From Candidatus Chloroploca mongolica (GTDB taxonomy: Bacteria > Chloroflexota > Chloroflexia > Chloroflexales > Chloroflexaceae): a stretch of 64,000 bases of DNA. The stretch covers positions 1 to 64,000 of the forward strand of contig NZ_SIJK02000025.1 in assembly GCF_004762035.2 (NCBI RefSeq), written 5' to 3'. Below, one piece after another: positions 7,100 through 15,382 of the stretch. Numbering within the stretch: the stretch's first letter is position 1; the number at the start of each line of letters is the position of its first letter. A program made the translations under genes and the position numbers. The notes beneath the pieces are model-generated. The model was not told the origin of the DNA. It was given only the letters and a program-made list of their open reading frames with translations, and did not search any database.

Positions 7100-7978
7100 T
7101 TATTTCTTGCTCGGCGCAAGGTCGCCAAACGGTGGCAAGGCGAGCCGTACGAGCCAGTCGCGTAGCCACGTGGGGAGGTGGATCAGCACGAGCTGGCCGT
7201 AGGCGTCGAGGCCAATCACGTAGCGTGCCCGTGGGCGGCGACAGGTGATCGCCTGGCCGACGACGCGGGCAACGCGCTCGGGCGGGATGCCCATGCCTGG
7301 TTTGACCGTTGTTTTCACCATGTCGATCAGCGGTTGGTACGGGGCCAGGCGCGCCTGTGATACGTCGGCCAGCATCTGGAGACTCGACGCGAGCGTTTTG
7401 TCCCAGATTGGCGTCGCGATGATGCCTGGTTCAATGCAGACTACCCGGATGCCCCACGGACTCAGTTCGATGCGCAGGGCGTCGCTGCACGCTTCGAGGG
7501 CGAACTTCGACGCCGAGTAGGGGCCAAAGAGCGGGTGCGTGAAGCGCCCCGAAATCGAGCCCATGTTGACAATGGTGGCAGGGCGCTCTGATTGGCGCAG
7601 CAGTGGCAAAAAGGCCTGGGTGACGGCGATAGGTGAGAGCGTGTTGACTTCGAGTTGACGGCGAAACGCTTCGATCGGCACAACCTCGAGTGGCCCTGGC
7701 ACGGCGATGCCCGCATTGTTGACCAGGGCGCGCAGGCCCTGCCCGTTGGTCTGGGCGCGAATCGTGGCAACCGCAGCGTCGATCTGCGCAGCGTCGGTGA
7801 CATCGAGCATCACGGTCGTCACGCGGCCCCCACTCGCGAGCCGCAACTGCTCGGCATGCTCGGGCGAGCGCACCCCGGCGAAGACCTGAAAGCCTCGTGC
7901 GACCAGATGGAGGGCGCATGCTCGCCCGATCCCGGTTGAAGCGCCCGTAATCAAGACTGATCCAGCCTGGTTGTTCAT
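7100..7978 (-). CDS. Short-chain dehydrogenase/reductase
   Basis: A 292-residue classical SDR. The Rossmann motif TGASTGIG lies near the N-terminus, then NNAG, a catalytic Ser in GSIS and the Tyr/Lys pair in YSASK. It should be an NAD(P)H-dependent oxidoreductase on an alcohol or ketone, but the substrate is not apparent. The C-terminus is extended and hydrophobic (LVLIHLPTWLRDWLVRL), as in SDRs that act on lipids or sterol-like substrates. ATG 7978 has AAGAGG 6 bases upstream (an ATG one codon earlier is also possible). It is divergent from the histidine kinase gene. Confidence 0.85.
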   Translation of the reverse strand: MNNQAGSVLITGASTGIGRACALHLVARGFQVFAGVRSPEHAEQLRLASGGRVTTVMLDVTDAAQIDAAVATIRAQTNGQGLRALVNNAGIAVPGPLEVVPIEAFRRQLEVNTLSPIAVTQAFLPLLRQSERPATIVNMGSISGRFTHPLFGPYSASKFALEACSDALRIELSPWGIRVVCIEPGIIATPIWDKTLASSLQMLADVSQARLAPYQPLIDMVKTTVKPGMGIPPERVARVVGQAITCRRPRARYVIGLDAYGQLVLIHLPTWLRDWLVRLALPPFGDLAPSKK

Positions 7979-8159
7979 CATAGACCTCTTGTGAGCATCA
8001 TATAGTTCGAGAACGTACACGTTCGTTGGTTGGTGTGGCGCTACCCCGATTACCAAGCATCTGTATGGTAGTTGCGTCGGCCAATAAATGCAAGCGTAGG
8101 AAGTGGTCACGCTACTACACTTAGTATGAGATGACGGAGTTAGTTAAATAGTTTTTCAC

Positions 8160-8189
8160 TTGACAAATGCGGTCATTTCCTGTTACATA
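8160..8189 (+). promoter_or_regulatory. Sigma-70-like promoter before the histidine kinase gene
   Basis: TTGACA at 8160-8165 is followed after 18 bases by TACATA (8184-8189), preceded by a TG that would make an extended -10. It lies in the 320-bp gap between the divergent dehydrogenase and kinase genes, about 110 bases before the kinase ATG. Nothing else is recognised in that gap. Confidence 0.5.
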
Positions 8190-8300
8190 TAAAGTTAGCA
8201 TCCTCTCACAACCTAGAAGGCTTTGTGCTGTCAGGCCAGTGCTGACTACCAAGATTGTCAGCCCGGTTGCGTCATTTTGTCAATGTATTCGGGTTAACCT

Positions 8301-10271
8301 ATGCCATCGTTGGTAACTATTATCTGCATGTTCGTGCTCGTTGTTACGGCTTTGACAAGCACCATTGTGAGCCTGCAGAGTTGGCGACGACGCGATCGTG
8401 CCTGGGCTCGTCCTTTGTCGTTTGCCGGCATTGCTGTTACGATCATGGCTGCCGGTTATGCTGTTGAGCTCGCCAATACTCAGCTTGAGAACATCCTCCT
8501 GGCAGTGCGTTTTCAATATATTGGCATCGTGAGCGTCCCAGTCTTCTGGCTCTGGTTTGCCTTGACCTACACGGGGCGAAGCAAGATGGTTGATGCATCC
8601 CGCCACTATGCTTTGCTCATCGTGCCGGCGCTAACCCTGATTCTGGTGTGGACGAACGACCTTCATGGTTTAATCTGGCAAAGCACTGCGGTTACCGTTA
8701 ATGAAAACGGTACTTTTTTTGCGCCAACGTACGGTCCTTGGTTTTGGATACATACGCTCTATAGCTACAGCTTGATCCTGCCGGCGACTGGTTTCTTGAT
8801 GATGACCGCGCTGCGCACGCATCGGCTCTTTCGTTGGCAGGCGTTGATGCTGGTGATGGCCGCAGTTGCGCCTCTGCTCGGCAATCTTCTCTATCTGCTA
8901 CGGATTGGACCGGGGCAGTTTCTTGACCTGTTGCCCATCGGGTTTGGCATCTCGGTGATGCTGGTGGCATTGCTGACGATGAAGGGGCGTCTGCTTGAAG
9001 TGATTCCTCTGGCACGGACGTTGACGTTTGAGCAGATGCGTGATGGGGTGGTTGTGCTTGATCCTGAGCGGCGCATTGTTGATCTCAATATCACCGCAAG
9101 CAAGATGTTTAACCGTGCGATTGCTGATGTAATCGGGATGCCGATTACAGCCCTGTTGCCTGTTGATACCAATCTGCCTGCCCAATATCTGACAGCGCAC
9201 GAGATTGATGACGAGATTTCACTGATCACTAGTGACGGCCCGCGTTGGTTTTCTATCCAGGTCTTTCCCCTTGCCGGATGGAGAGGCCGTTTGAAAGGCT
9301 GGCTTGTTCACTGGCGTGACATCACAAGTCGTCGCGAGGACGAGCAATTGCTGCGGGTGCGCAATGCGGAACTGGAAGCTTTGCATCTTTCGCTCCAACA
9401 AGAGTTGCTCGAGCGCCAGCGTACCGAAATTGCGCTTGCCCAGGCGCGTGATATGGCTGAGGCTTCGAGTCGTACCAAAAGTGCGTTTATTGGCAATATG
9501 AGTCACGAGCTTCGCACACCGCTGACCTCGATTATTGGGTATGCACAATTGATTCAGCGCCAACTTGTGAGTGGTGAGCATGACTTGATCCACTCTGAAC
9601 TTGATATCATCGTCAATGCCGGTCGTCACCAGGTTGAGTTGATTAATGATGTGCTCGACCTTGCGAAAATCGAAGCCGGTCAAATGCAATTCAAGTATGG
9701 TGAATTCGCGATCGGCCTGTTGATTGATCGCACAATCCAGATGGTGCAACCACTAGCTCAGCGAGGTGGCAATCGGCTCGTCCTTGATGTATCAGATGAG
9801 GTTGAGACTTACTATGGCGATGAGCAAAAAATTCGTCAGATTTTGATTAATCTGCTTTCCAATGCCGCCAAGTTTACTCAGCACGGTACGATTACCCTGC
9901 GGGTTAGGTACGATCTCAGCAACGATGGTGCATGGCTTGAGTTCAGTGTGCATGATACGGGGATTGGCATTGCACCTGCCTTTCTTACGACGATCTTTGA
10001 AGAATTTTCGCAGATCCCTGGTTCACTGCAACAACAGTATGGTGGGACTGGCCTTGGTCTGACGATCTGCAAACGCTATACCGAGTTGATGAAAGGTACG
10101 ATCAGCGTAACGAGCGAAGAAAACCGAGGCTCTTCGTTCTATGTGCGCCTGCCGGTTGAACGTGATTGTGCCATCATTCCGGCACCCCCAACCATGGCTC
10201 TTGAGGTCTCGGGCAAGAAAATATATGTGGTAGACACAGGAGAAGTATATGCCTCGCCTCCTTCTCGTTGA
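8301..10271 (+). CDS. Sensor histidine kinase, 7TM-PAS-HisKA-HATPase
   Basis: A 656-residue membrane sensor kinase. Residues 1-228 hold seven hydrophobic segments of the histidine-kinase N-terminal 7TM type. A PAS domain follows (about 240-345, FEQMRDGVVVLDPERRIV), then a coiled linker, the phospho-acceptor His402 in NMSHELRTPLTSI, and a full ATPase: N-box NLLSNAAKF, DTGIGI, then GGTGLGLTI. The extra C-terminal tail ends inside the next gene. It likely phosphorylates the receiver at 10249-10620, whose start overlaps it by 23 bases. The signal is unknown. No strong ribosome site precedes ATG 8301, though a good promoter lies upstream. Confidence 0.9.
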   Translation: MPSLVTIICMFVLVVTALTSTIVSLQSWRRRDRAWARPLSFAGIAVTIMAAGYAVELANTQLENILLAVRFQYIGIVSVPVFWLWFALTYTGRSKMVDASRHYALLIVPALTLILVWTNDLHGLIWQSTAVTVNENGTFFAPTYGPWFWIHTLYSYSLILPATGFLMMTALRTHRLFRWQALMLVMAAVAPLLGNLLYLLRIGPGQFLDLLPIGFGISVMLVALLTMKGRLLEVIPLARTLTFEQMRDGVVVLDPERRIVDLNITASKMFNRAIADVIGMPITALLPVDTNLPAQYLTAHEIDDEISLITSDGPRWFSIQVFPLAGWRGRLKGWLVHWRDITSRREDEQLLRVRNAELEALHLSLQQELLERQRTEIALAQARDMAEASSRTKSAFIGNMSHELRTPLTSIIGYAQLIQRQLVSGEHDLIHSELDIIVNAGRHQVELINDVLDLAKIEAGQMQFKYGEFAIGLLIDRTIQMVQPLAQRGGNRLVLDVSDEVETYYGDEQKIRQILINLLSNAAKFTQHGTITLRVRYDLSNDGAWLEFSVHDTGIGIAPAFLTTIFEEFSQIPGSLQQQYGGTGLGLTICKRYTELMKGTISVTSEENRGSSFYVRLPVERDCAIIPAPPTMALEVSGKKIYVVDTGEVYASPPSR

Positions 10272-10620
10272 AGATAATGAAATGAACCGACAAATGATCG
10301 TCGGGCATCTGAAGTGGCTCGGGTACGAGGTCTTCCTGGCCGCCGATGGGCATCAGGCTGTTGAATTGACCGAGGCTGTCCACCCTGATCTGATCCTGAT
10401 GGATATGGGCCTGCCTTTGCTGAGCGGTTGGGAGGCGACAGCACAGATCAAGGCCAATCCAGTCTTAGCAACGATTCCGATCATTGCGCTGACCGCCTAT
10501 GCAATGAGTGATGATTATTATCGCAGCATGGCCGTCGGATGCGATGCATTTGAAACAAAGCCGATTGACTTTGATCATCTGGCGTCGACGATGGAACGCT
10601 TGCTCGCAGGGTCGCGCTAG
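10249..10620 (+). CDS. Single-domain response regulator (CheY-like)
   Basis: A 123-residue receiver with no output domain. It has the acidic pocket VEDNE, phospho-acceptor Asp52 in LILMDMGLP, the switch Thr in ALTAYA and the Lys in ETKPID. AGGAG lies 6 bases before the ATG within the kinase gene, and the genes overlap by 23 bases, so translation is coupled. It resembles receivers usually attached to hybrid kinases, so this may be a hybrid kinase split in two. The output is probably by protein contact or phosphotransfer. Confidence 0.92.
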   Translation: MPRLLLVEDNEMNRQMIVGHLKWLGYEVFLAADGHQAVELTEAVHPDLILMDMGLPLLSGWEATAQIKANPVLATIPIIALTAYAMSDDYYRSMAVGCDAFETKPIDFDHLASTMERLLAGSR

Positions 10621-10672
10621 TTGCGCCTAGGCACGGTAACGAAGTTTCCTGATCCACTTCTGGCGCAGCTAT

Positions 10673-10746
10673 CCGTCGCACACTTGGCGTCCAGATGTGC
10701 GCTCGACGCAGCTTTGCGCCTTTGCGCCTTTGCGCCTTTGCGTCAA
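10673..10746 (-). repeat. TTTGCGCC-family repeat copy
   Basis: Three perfect tandem TTTGCGCC units end in TTTGCGTCAA. The preceding bases contain the reverse complement of the block seen after 3063. It fills the gap between the response-regulator gene and the convergent minus-strand gene. Confidence 0.7.
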
Positions 10747-10776
10747 AAAAACCGCCTTATGCGCAAGGTATTGGTA

Positions 10777-11766
10777 CTAATCCGCAATCAGTTGCCGTAC
10801 ATAGTCGTTTGAGCGCCCATGGCTCACGATGGCAACATCGAGCCCGTATGCCTGATAACGATGCAGCGCACGGGCGATGCTGGCGATGATCCATCTGATG
10901 TCGTTGCCAAAGACGCCCCCGCCGAGCAGGGTCAGAAAGATGCGCGGTGAGCCGTGCGTGGCGGCATTGATGATGCCAGCGCAAAGCGTGGCTTCATAGG
11001 CGGCTTCGAGCACCATCCGGGCGAAGGGCTCCCAGAGATCAGTGGGGTGACTCGCATAGGCGACCGGCAGGGCTGAACAGTAGGCCTGCGAGACGAGGTG
11101 CCCAGACGCCGCGATGGTCACCTGGGTCTGCCATTGCATGCCGATGCGCAACAGACTGCGCAGGTCGTCGCGCTCGGCTTCGCTTGCGGCTTGCAGGCGC
11201 TCGCCGATCGCCGTGAGCCCGCTGCGCGAGGGGAGGGCATAGCCGTTTTGCATCTGCCAGAGCTTGCCATTGGCGTTGCCCAGCGCGTGTCCGAGATCGG
11301 CCAGACAATCGATCTGGTTGCTGGCTGTTTGCCCGATTCTGCCGTTGACTGGCGCAAAATAGTTGCGATAGATTGTCCCCGCGCCGGCGGCAATGGCACA
11401 TGCTGGCCCCTGGGTATGATCATAGTCGTAGATGCCCACCCCTTGCTCGGGGGTGACGTTCGGCGACGTCATTTCGAGCAGGTTGAACTGCGAGGCAACT
11501 TGAAAGAGCGCCGATGTGTTGGCCGGGTCAGCATGGAGATGCTGCACATTCGCGACGACTTCGCGTACCGTCAACCGCCCGTCAACCGACGTACACGCGG
11601 CAACCTCGCGCCGCAACTCGCCGAGGGACGGGATTGCCAGTTGACCACAAACAAAGCTTGCCCCATTTGCCGTTGAATGCAATTGGGTGCCCTCAACGCG
11701 CAGATACGTTCGCACCTCGTCAGGCGAGCTTTCACGCACCCCGGTAAGCGCTTCAAACCATGTCAT
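10777..11766 (-). CDS. Conserved protein of unknown function, possible macro-like C-terminus
   Basis: A 329-residue soluble protein. I recognise its pattern from a conserved but uncharacterised family: SLGELRREV near the N-terminus, HLHADPANTSALFQVASQFN, then EMTSPNVTPEQGVGIYDYD, TQGPACAIAAGAGTIYRNY and a C-terminal LTLLGGGVFGND. The QGPACAIAAGAGT and GGGVFGN elements recall macro domains of the PARG type that handle ADP-ribose; this is inference only. ATG 11766 has a strong AGGAGGG site and lies 4 bases after the holB stop, so it is the second gene of a holB operon. Confidence 0.6.
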   Translation of the reverse strand: MTWFEALTGVRESSPDEVRTYLRVEGTQLHSTANGASFVCGQLAIPSLGELRREVAACTSVDGRLTVREVVANVQHLHADPANTSALFQVASQFNLLEMTSPNVTPEQGVGIYDYDHTQGPACAIAAGAGTIYRNYFAPVNGRIGQTASNQIDCLADLGHALGNANGKLWQMQNGYALPSRSGLTAIGERLQAASEAERDDLRSLLRIGMQWQTQVTIAASGHLVSQAYCSALPVAYASHPTDLWEPFARMVLEAAYEATLCAGIINAATHGSPRIFLTLLGGGVFGNDIRWIIASIARALHRYQAYGLDVAIVSHGRSNDYVRQLIAD

Positions 11767-11770
11767 TTGA

Positions 11771-12796
11771 TCACCCTCCTCGTGGCAGTTGCAAGACGAC
11801 GCTTTCGAGCACCAGTTGCGGATTGCCGTTTTCACGGAGTTGCTGGGCGGCCTGATTGATCTTGGTAACCATCGTGTACGCCTGGTGCGCCTGGTAGCGT
11901 CGCGCTGCCTGCGCGAGCTGCGCCTGGCGATCAAGATTGATCACGCTTTCGGGGCATCCCGCCGCGACCAACAGCACATCGCGCCACCAACTCTGCCAGA
12001 GGTCAAGCCAGGCAAAGACGGTCGCCTGTTCGCCGCCGCGATACTCTTTGGCCCGTTGTTCGGCCCAGCGCAGGCCGGCACTCACACCCTGTTGTGACAA
12101 GGCAAGCAAGCTTTCAAGTTGCTCATCGCGGTGGGCGATCGCCTCGGGCTGCTCGAGCATCTGGATCGCCCACCCGATCCGCCCCCCACTCCAGGCCGCA
12201 AGCGTGGCCGCATCACTCGCTGCAACCCCTCGCGCCTCTAATGCCGCCGCCACCTCGCGGCGCGGCAAGGGCCGCAGCCGCAAGACACGACAGCGCGAGA
12301 CAATCGTCGGCAGCAAGTCAGTGCTATTAGCAACCAAAATCAGTGTTGCGTATGAGGGTGGTTCCTCAAGCGTTTTTAGCATCGCGTTCGACGCCTCTTC
12401 ATTAAGGCGTTCGGCATCGTGCAGGATCAAGATCCGGCGTCGGGCCTCATAGGGACGCAGGCTCAGATCGTTTTGCCATGCGCGAATTGTCGCAATCTTC
12501 AATTCCTTCTGGCGCGCCGCCTCGTCGGCTTTCAAGCCCGCAGCCTGGGTCGCCATGCTCGCAATGCGCACATCGGGATGATTCCCTCGCTCGATGCGGC
12601 GGCAGGTGCGACAGGTCAGACATGGCTCGCCATGGCCCTCGTCACAGTTGAGGGCCTGCGCAAAACGCAAGGCGAGCAGCGCCTTGCCGATCCCCGGCAC
12701 GCCACTGATCAGGTAGGCGTGGGCATCGGTTCCCGCCTCAATGTTGTGCTTCAACTGGGCGATCGCCCAATCATGACCGAGAATCTGCCAGGGCAT
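11771..12796 (-). CDS. holB: DNA polymerase III subunit delta prime
   Basis: A 341-residue clamp-loader subunit. It has an AAA+ ATPase fold: a P-loop-like GVPGIGK near residue 33, a Cys4-type zinc module (CDEG then CLTCRTC), a sensor/DEAx region (ILHDAERLNEEASNAMLKTLEEPP) and the SRC motif in IVSRCRVLRL. With DnaX and HolA it loads the sliding clamp during replication. AGGAG precedes the ATG. It is followed at 4 bases by a conserved gene of unknown function. A strong hairpin upstream separates it from meh. Confidence 0.92.
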   Translation of the reverse strand: MPWQILGHDWAIAQLKHNIEAGTDAHAYLISGVPGIGKALLALRFAQALNCDEGHGEPCLTCRTCRRIERGNHPDVRIASMATQAAGLKADEAARQKELKIATIRAWQNDLSLRPYEARRRILILHDAERLNEEASNAMLKTLEEPPSYATLILVANSTDLLPTIVSRCRVLRLRPLPRREVAAALEARGVAASDAATLAAWSGGRIGWAIQMLEQPEAIAHRDEQLESLLALSQQGVSAGLRWAEQRAKEYRGGEQATVFAWLDLWQSWWRDVLLVAAGCPESVINLDRQAQLAQAARRYQAHQAYTMVTKINQAAQQLRENGNPQLVLESVVLQLPRGG

Positions 12797-12885
12797 AGCT
12801 CTCCTGCAAAGGTTGCGCGTGTCTGGCTCATTATAGCATCACGAGTGGTGAAGCACCTGCGCTTTGTACTTACCTGCTGGTGCTG

Positions 12886-12913
12886 AAAAAAGCCAGCTAC
12901 GCTGGCTTTTTTT
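12886..12913 (-). terminator. Rho-independent terminator after meh
   Basis: The stem AGCCAGC/GCTGGCT with a TAC loop is flanked by A and T runs on both sides, so it can end transcription from meh (minus strand) before holB. Confidence 0.8.
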
Positions 12914-12925
12914 CGCCCAAAACTC

Positions 12926-13774
12926 TTAACTGAGTTCGGCAACTGCGCTCAGCGCAACCTTGCCGTCGGGCCCTTGGGCTTCAAGTATGACGCGCTCTGC
13001 TTCGGGCGTGGCGACGAGGCGAAATGGTGCGAGGTCAAAGAGCGGGGCCTGGCCGCGAAAGCTAAAGCCGGTGATGCGCTGGCTCGTCGTGTGGCGCACG
13101 AGTTCGAGTAGCAGCACGGCCGTCAGCGGGCCATGCACCACCAACCCTGGATACCCCTCCTCGTTGATGGCATAGGGACGGTCGTAGTGAATCCGGTGCG
13201 CGTTGAAGGTCAGGGCCGAAAACCGAAAGAGCAACCGTGGATCGGGTGTGACTGTGCGCGTCCACGCTCCCTCGGGCACCGGGGGCAGTTCGGCAGGCAC
13301 TGGCGCGGGCACCGGTGGCCCGGGCTCGCGGTAGACAATGTCCTGCTCTTCTTCAATGCAGAGGATGCCTTGCTGGTAAAATTGGTAGCCCACGGTGACA
13401 AAGGCCAGGTTGCCGCTGCGCCCTGACTTTTGCACGATATTGCGGATCTCGCCCTTGCGCTGGGCTGGTCGCCCGAGCAGCAAAGGGCGATAGAATGTAA
13501 GCCGCGCACCGGCGAACATCCGGCGTGGATAGGGAATCGGCGGCAGAAACCCGCCGCGCTCGGGGTGCCCGTCACTACTCAGTTTTGACTGCGGGGCGCG
13601 TGGCAAAAAATAGAACCAGTGCCACAGTGGTGGCAGCGTCGCGTTGCCGCTGATCATGGTGGTTGCATCATCAAGCGTTGCCGCCGCTGCATATGCCTGC
13701 GCGGGACTCAGATCGTCTTCGAGCAGTTCGGTGGTGCCGATCCAACTGCTGAACGTTGCCTCTGCGTCACTCAT
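12926..13774 (-). CDS. meh: Mesaconyl-C4-CoA hydratase (3-HP bicycle)
   Basis: A 282-residue double hot-dog hydratase. It is expected to hydrate mesaconyl-C4-CoA to (S)-citramalyl-CoA, the penultimate step of glyoxylate assimilation in the 3-HP bicycle. An N-terminal FAS1-like dehydratase half (WHWFYFLP, then MFAGARLTFYRPL) precedes a C-terminal MaoC-like half with the hydratase segment FNAHRIHYDRPYA, which carries the catalytic Asn/His pair, and YPGLVVHGPLTA. AAGGA lies 7 bases before the ATG. It is transcribed away from smtA, from a shared intergenic region. Without that context it would be called a MaoC-family dehydratase; the cluster makes the assignment strong. Confidence 0.88.
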   Translation of the reverse strand: MSDAEATFSSWIGTTELLEDDLSPAQAYAAAATLDDATTMISGNATLPPLWHWFYFLPRAPQSKLSSDGHPERGGFLPPIPYPRRMFAGARLTFYRPLLLGRPAQRKGEIRNIVQKSGRSGNLAFVTVGYQFYQQGILCIEEEQDIVYREPGPPVPAPVPAELPPVPEGAWTRTVTPDPRLLFRFSALTFNAHRIHYDRPYAINEEGYPGLVVHGPLTAVLLLELVRHTTSQRITGFSFRGQAPLFDLAPFRLVATPEAERVILEAQGPDGKVALSAVAELS

Positions 13775-13825
13775 TGTTTGCTTCCTTAGCCGGAGCCTCT
13801 ATTGTGCGCTCACACCGCTCCAACT

Positions 13826-13854
13826 TTGCATCTGATGATATTCTGACATATAAT
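13826..13854 (+). promoter_or_regulatory. Candidate promoter for the smtA-mch operon
   Basis: A perfect TATAAT (13849-13854) lies 17 bases after TTGCAT (13826-13831), a weak -35. A TATAAT on the minus strand (13860-13865) could serve meh, so the two divergent promoters nearly overlap. The smtA start is about 113 bases downstream. Confidence 0.4.
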
Positions 13855-13921
13855 TCGACATTATAACATTGCTACCCCAAAAAAGTGACTCCCTGAACTT
13901 CTTTGCGTGATGTGTCCTGAC

Positions 13922-13941
13922 GCATATCGAGGGCGATATGC
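13922..13941. promoter_or_regulatory. Perfect palindrome upstream of smtA, possible operator
   Basis: GCATATCG, AGGG, CGATATGC is an exact 8-bp inverted repeat with a 4-base spacer. It sits 12 bases before the smtA ribosome site, between the candidate promoters and the start codon. Position and symmetry suit a dimeric repressor site; no protein can be assigned. Confidence 0.4.
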
Positions 13942-13967
13942 ATACATATTGAAGCGGAGGCAAATCG

Positions 13968-15368
13968 TTGAGCAAGCGCGAGCGTATTGCTACGGATCAG
14001 GCGGATGCGACGGACGTTGCCGAGACAGCAACGGGGGGGCCTGAGGGCGAAGGCGCAGCACAGGTTTCCCCTGAGGCTGAACCAGCGCAACCACCACCTT
14101 CAACGACGGATAACCAGGAGAACCCGCGGGTGAAAACGCTCCCACCTTCCGATCGTCCTTCAGATCACGAACAGTTACCTCTGAGTGGCATTCGCGTGGT
14201 GGATGTCGGCAACTTTCTGGCTGGCCCGTATGCGGCTTCGATTATGGGTGAGTTTGGAGCCGAGGTGCTGAAGGTTGAACACCCGATTTCCGGCGATCCA
14301 ATGCGCCGTTTTGGGACGCCGACCAAACGCCACGATGCGACCCTGGCCTGGCTCAGTGAGGGGCGCAATAAGAAGTCCGTGACCATCGATCTCCGCCAGA
14401 AAGAGGGGGTGCAGATCTTTCTCAAGCTCATCGCCAAATCTGATGTGCTGATCGAGAATTTTCGCCCCGGTACGATGGAAGAGTGGGGCCTCGGCTGGGA
14501 GCAGTTGCGTGAGGCGAATCCTCGCCTTGTTGTGCTGCGTGTTTCCGGGTATGGTCAGACTGGCCCGTATCGCCGGCGCTCTGGTTTTGCCCATATTGCC
14601 CACGCCTTTGGCGGTCTCTCGTACCTCGCCGGTTTCCCCGGTGAGACGCCGGTGTTGCCCGGCACTGTTCCCCTCGGCGATTATATGTCGAGTCTCTATG
14701 GGATCATCGGGGTGCTGGTGGCGCTGCGCCATCAGGAGGAGACCGGGCGCGGTCAGGTGATTGATGTCGGCATTTATGAGGCGGTCTTTCGCCAACTCGA
14801 TGAAATCGCGGCAGCCTATGGCCTGTTTGGCAAGGTACGTGAACGCGAAGGCTCGGGCAGTTTTGTCGCGGTGCCCCACGGCCACTTTCGCACCAAAGAT
14901 GATAAGTGGATCGCGATTGCCTGTACGACCGACAAGATGTTCGAGCGCCTCGCTGAAGCGATGGAACAGTCTGAACTCGCGACGACCGGGCTCTACGGCG
15001 ATCAGCGCAAGCGCCTCGCCGCCCGCGATCAGGTCAATCAGATTGTGATCGAGTGGGTTGGTTCGCTCACCCGCGACGAGGTGCTCGAACGGTGCCTCGA
15101 TAAAGAGGTGCCCGTTGGCAAGGTCAATAGCATTGCCGATATCTTTGAAGATGAGCACTTTCAGGCCAGGGGCAATCTCGCCAGGTTTGAGGAAGAGGGC
15201 CTCGGTGAGGTGGTCGTGCCCGCAGTGGTGCCGACGCTTTCGGCAACCCCCGGGCGCATTACTAACCTGGGGCCGCCCCTCGGCGACGCGACCTATGAAG
15301 TGATGCGCGAACTGCTCGATATTACGGCGGACGAGATTCGACGGCTGCGGCAGCACAAGATTATTTGA
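13968..15368 (+). CDS. smtA: Succinyl-CoA:(S)-malate CoA-transferase subunit A
   Basis: A 466-residue family III (CaiB/BaiF) CoA-transferase. SmtA with SmtB moves CoA from succinyl-CoA to malate, giving malyl-CoA for Mcl in the 3-HP bicycle. The core begins near residue 70 ([16 protein letters not shown]) and continues through [13 protein letters not shown]-like and SGYGQTGPY blocks; the probable nucleophile Asp is in [11 protein letters not shown]. The first 65 residues are acidic and Pro/Glu/Thr-rich, a low-complexity extension absent from SmtB. The start is TTG with a strong GCGGAGG site 7 bases upstream. First gene of smtA-smtB-mct-mcl-mch. Confidence 0.9.
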   Translation: MSKRERIATDQADATDVAETATGGPEGEGAAQVSPEAEPAQPPPSTTDNQENPRVKTLPPSDRPSDHEQLPLSGIRVVDVGNFLAGPYAASIMGEFGAEVLKVEHPISGDPMRRFGTPTKRHDATLAWLSEGRNKKSVTIDLRQKEGVQIFLKLIAKSDVLIENFRPGTMEEWGLGWEQLREANPRLVVLRVSGYGQTGPYRRRSGFAHIAHAFGGLSYLAGFPGETPVLPGTVPLGDYMSSLYGIIGVLVALRHQEETGRGQVIDVGIYEAVFRQLDEIAAAYGLFGKVREREGSGSFVAVPHGHFRTKDDKWIAIACTTDKMFERLAEAMEQSELATTGLYGDQRKRLAARDQVNQIVIEWVGSLTRDEVLERCLDKEVPVGKVNSIADIFEDEHFQARGNLARFEEEGLGEVVVPAVVPTLSATPGRITNLGPPLGDATYEVMRELLDITADEIRRLRQHKII

Positions 15369-15382
15369 GAAGGATATTACCC

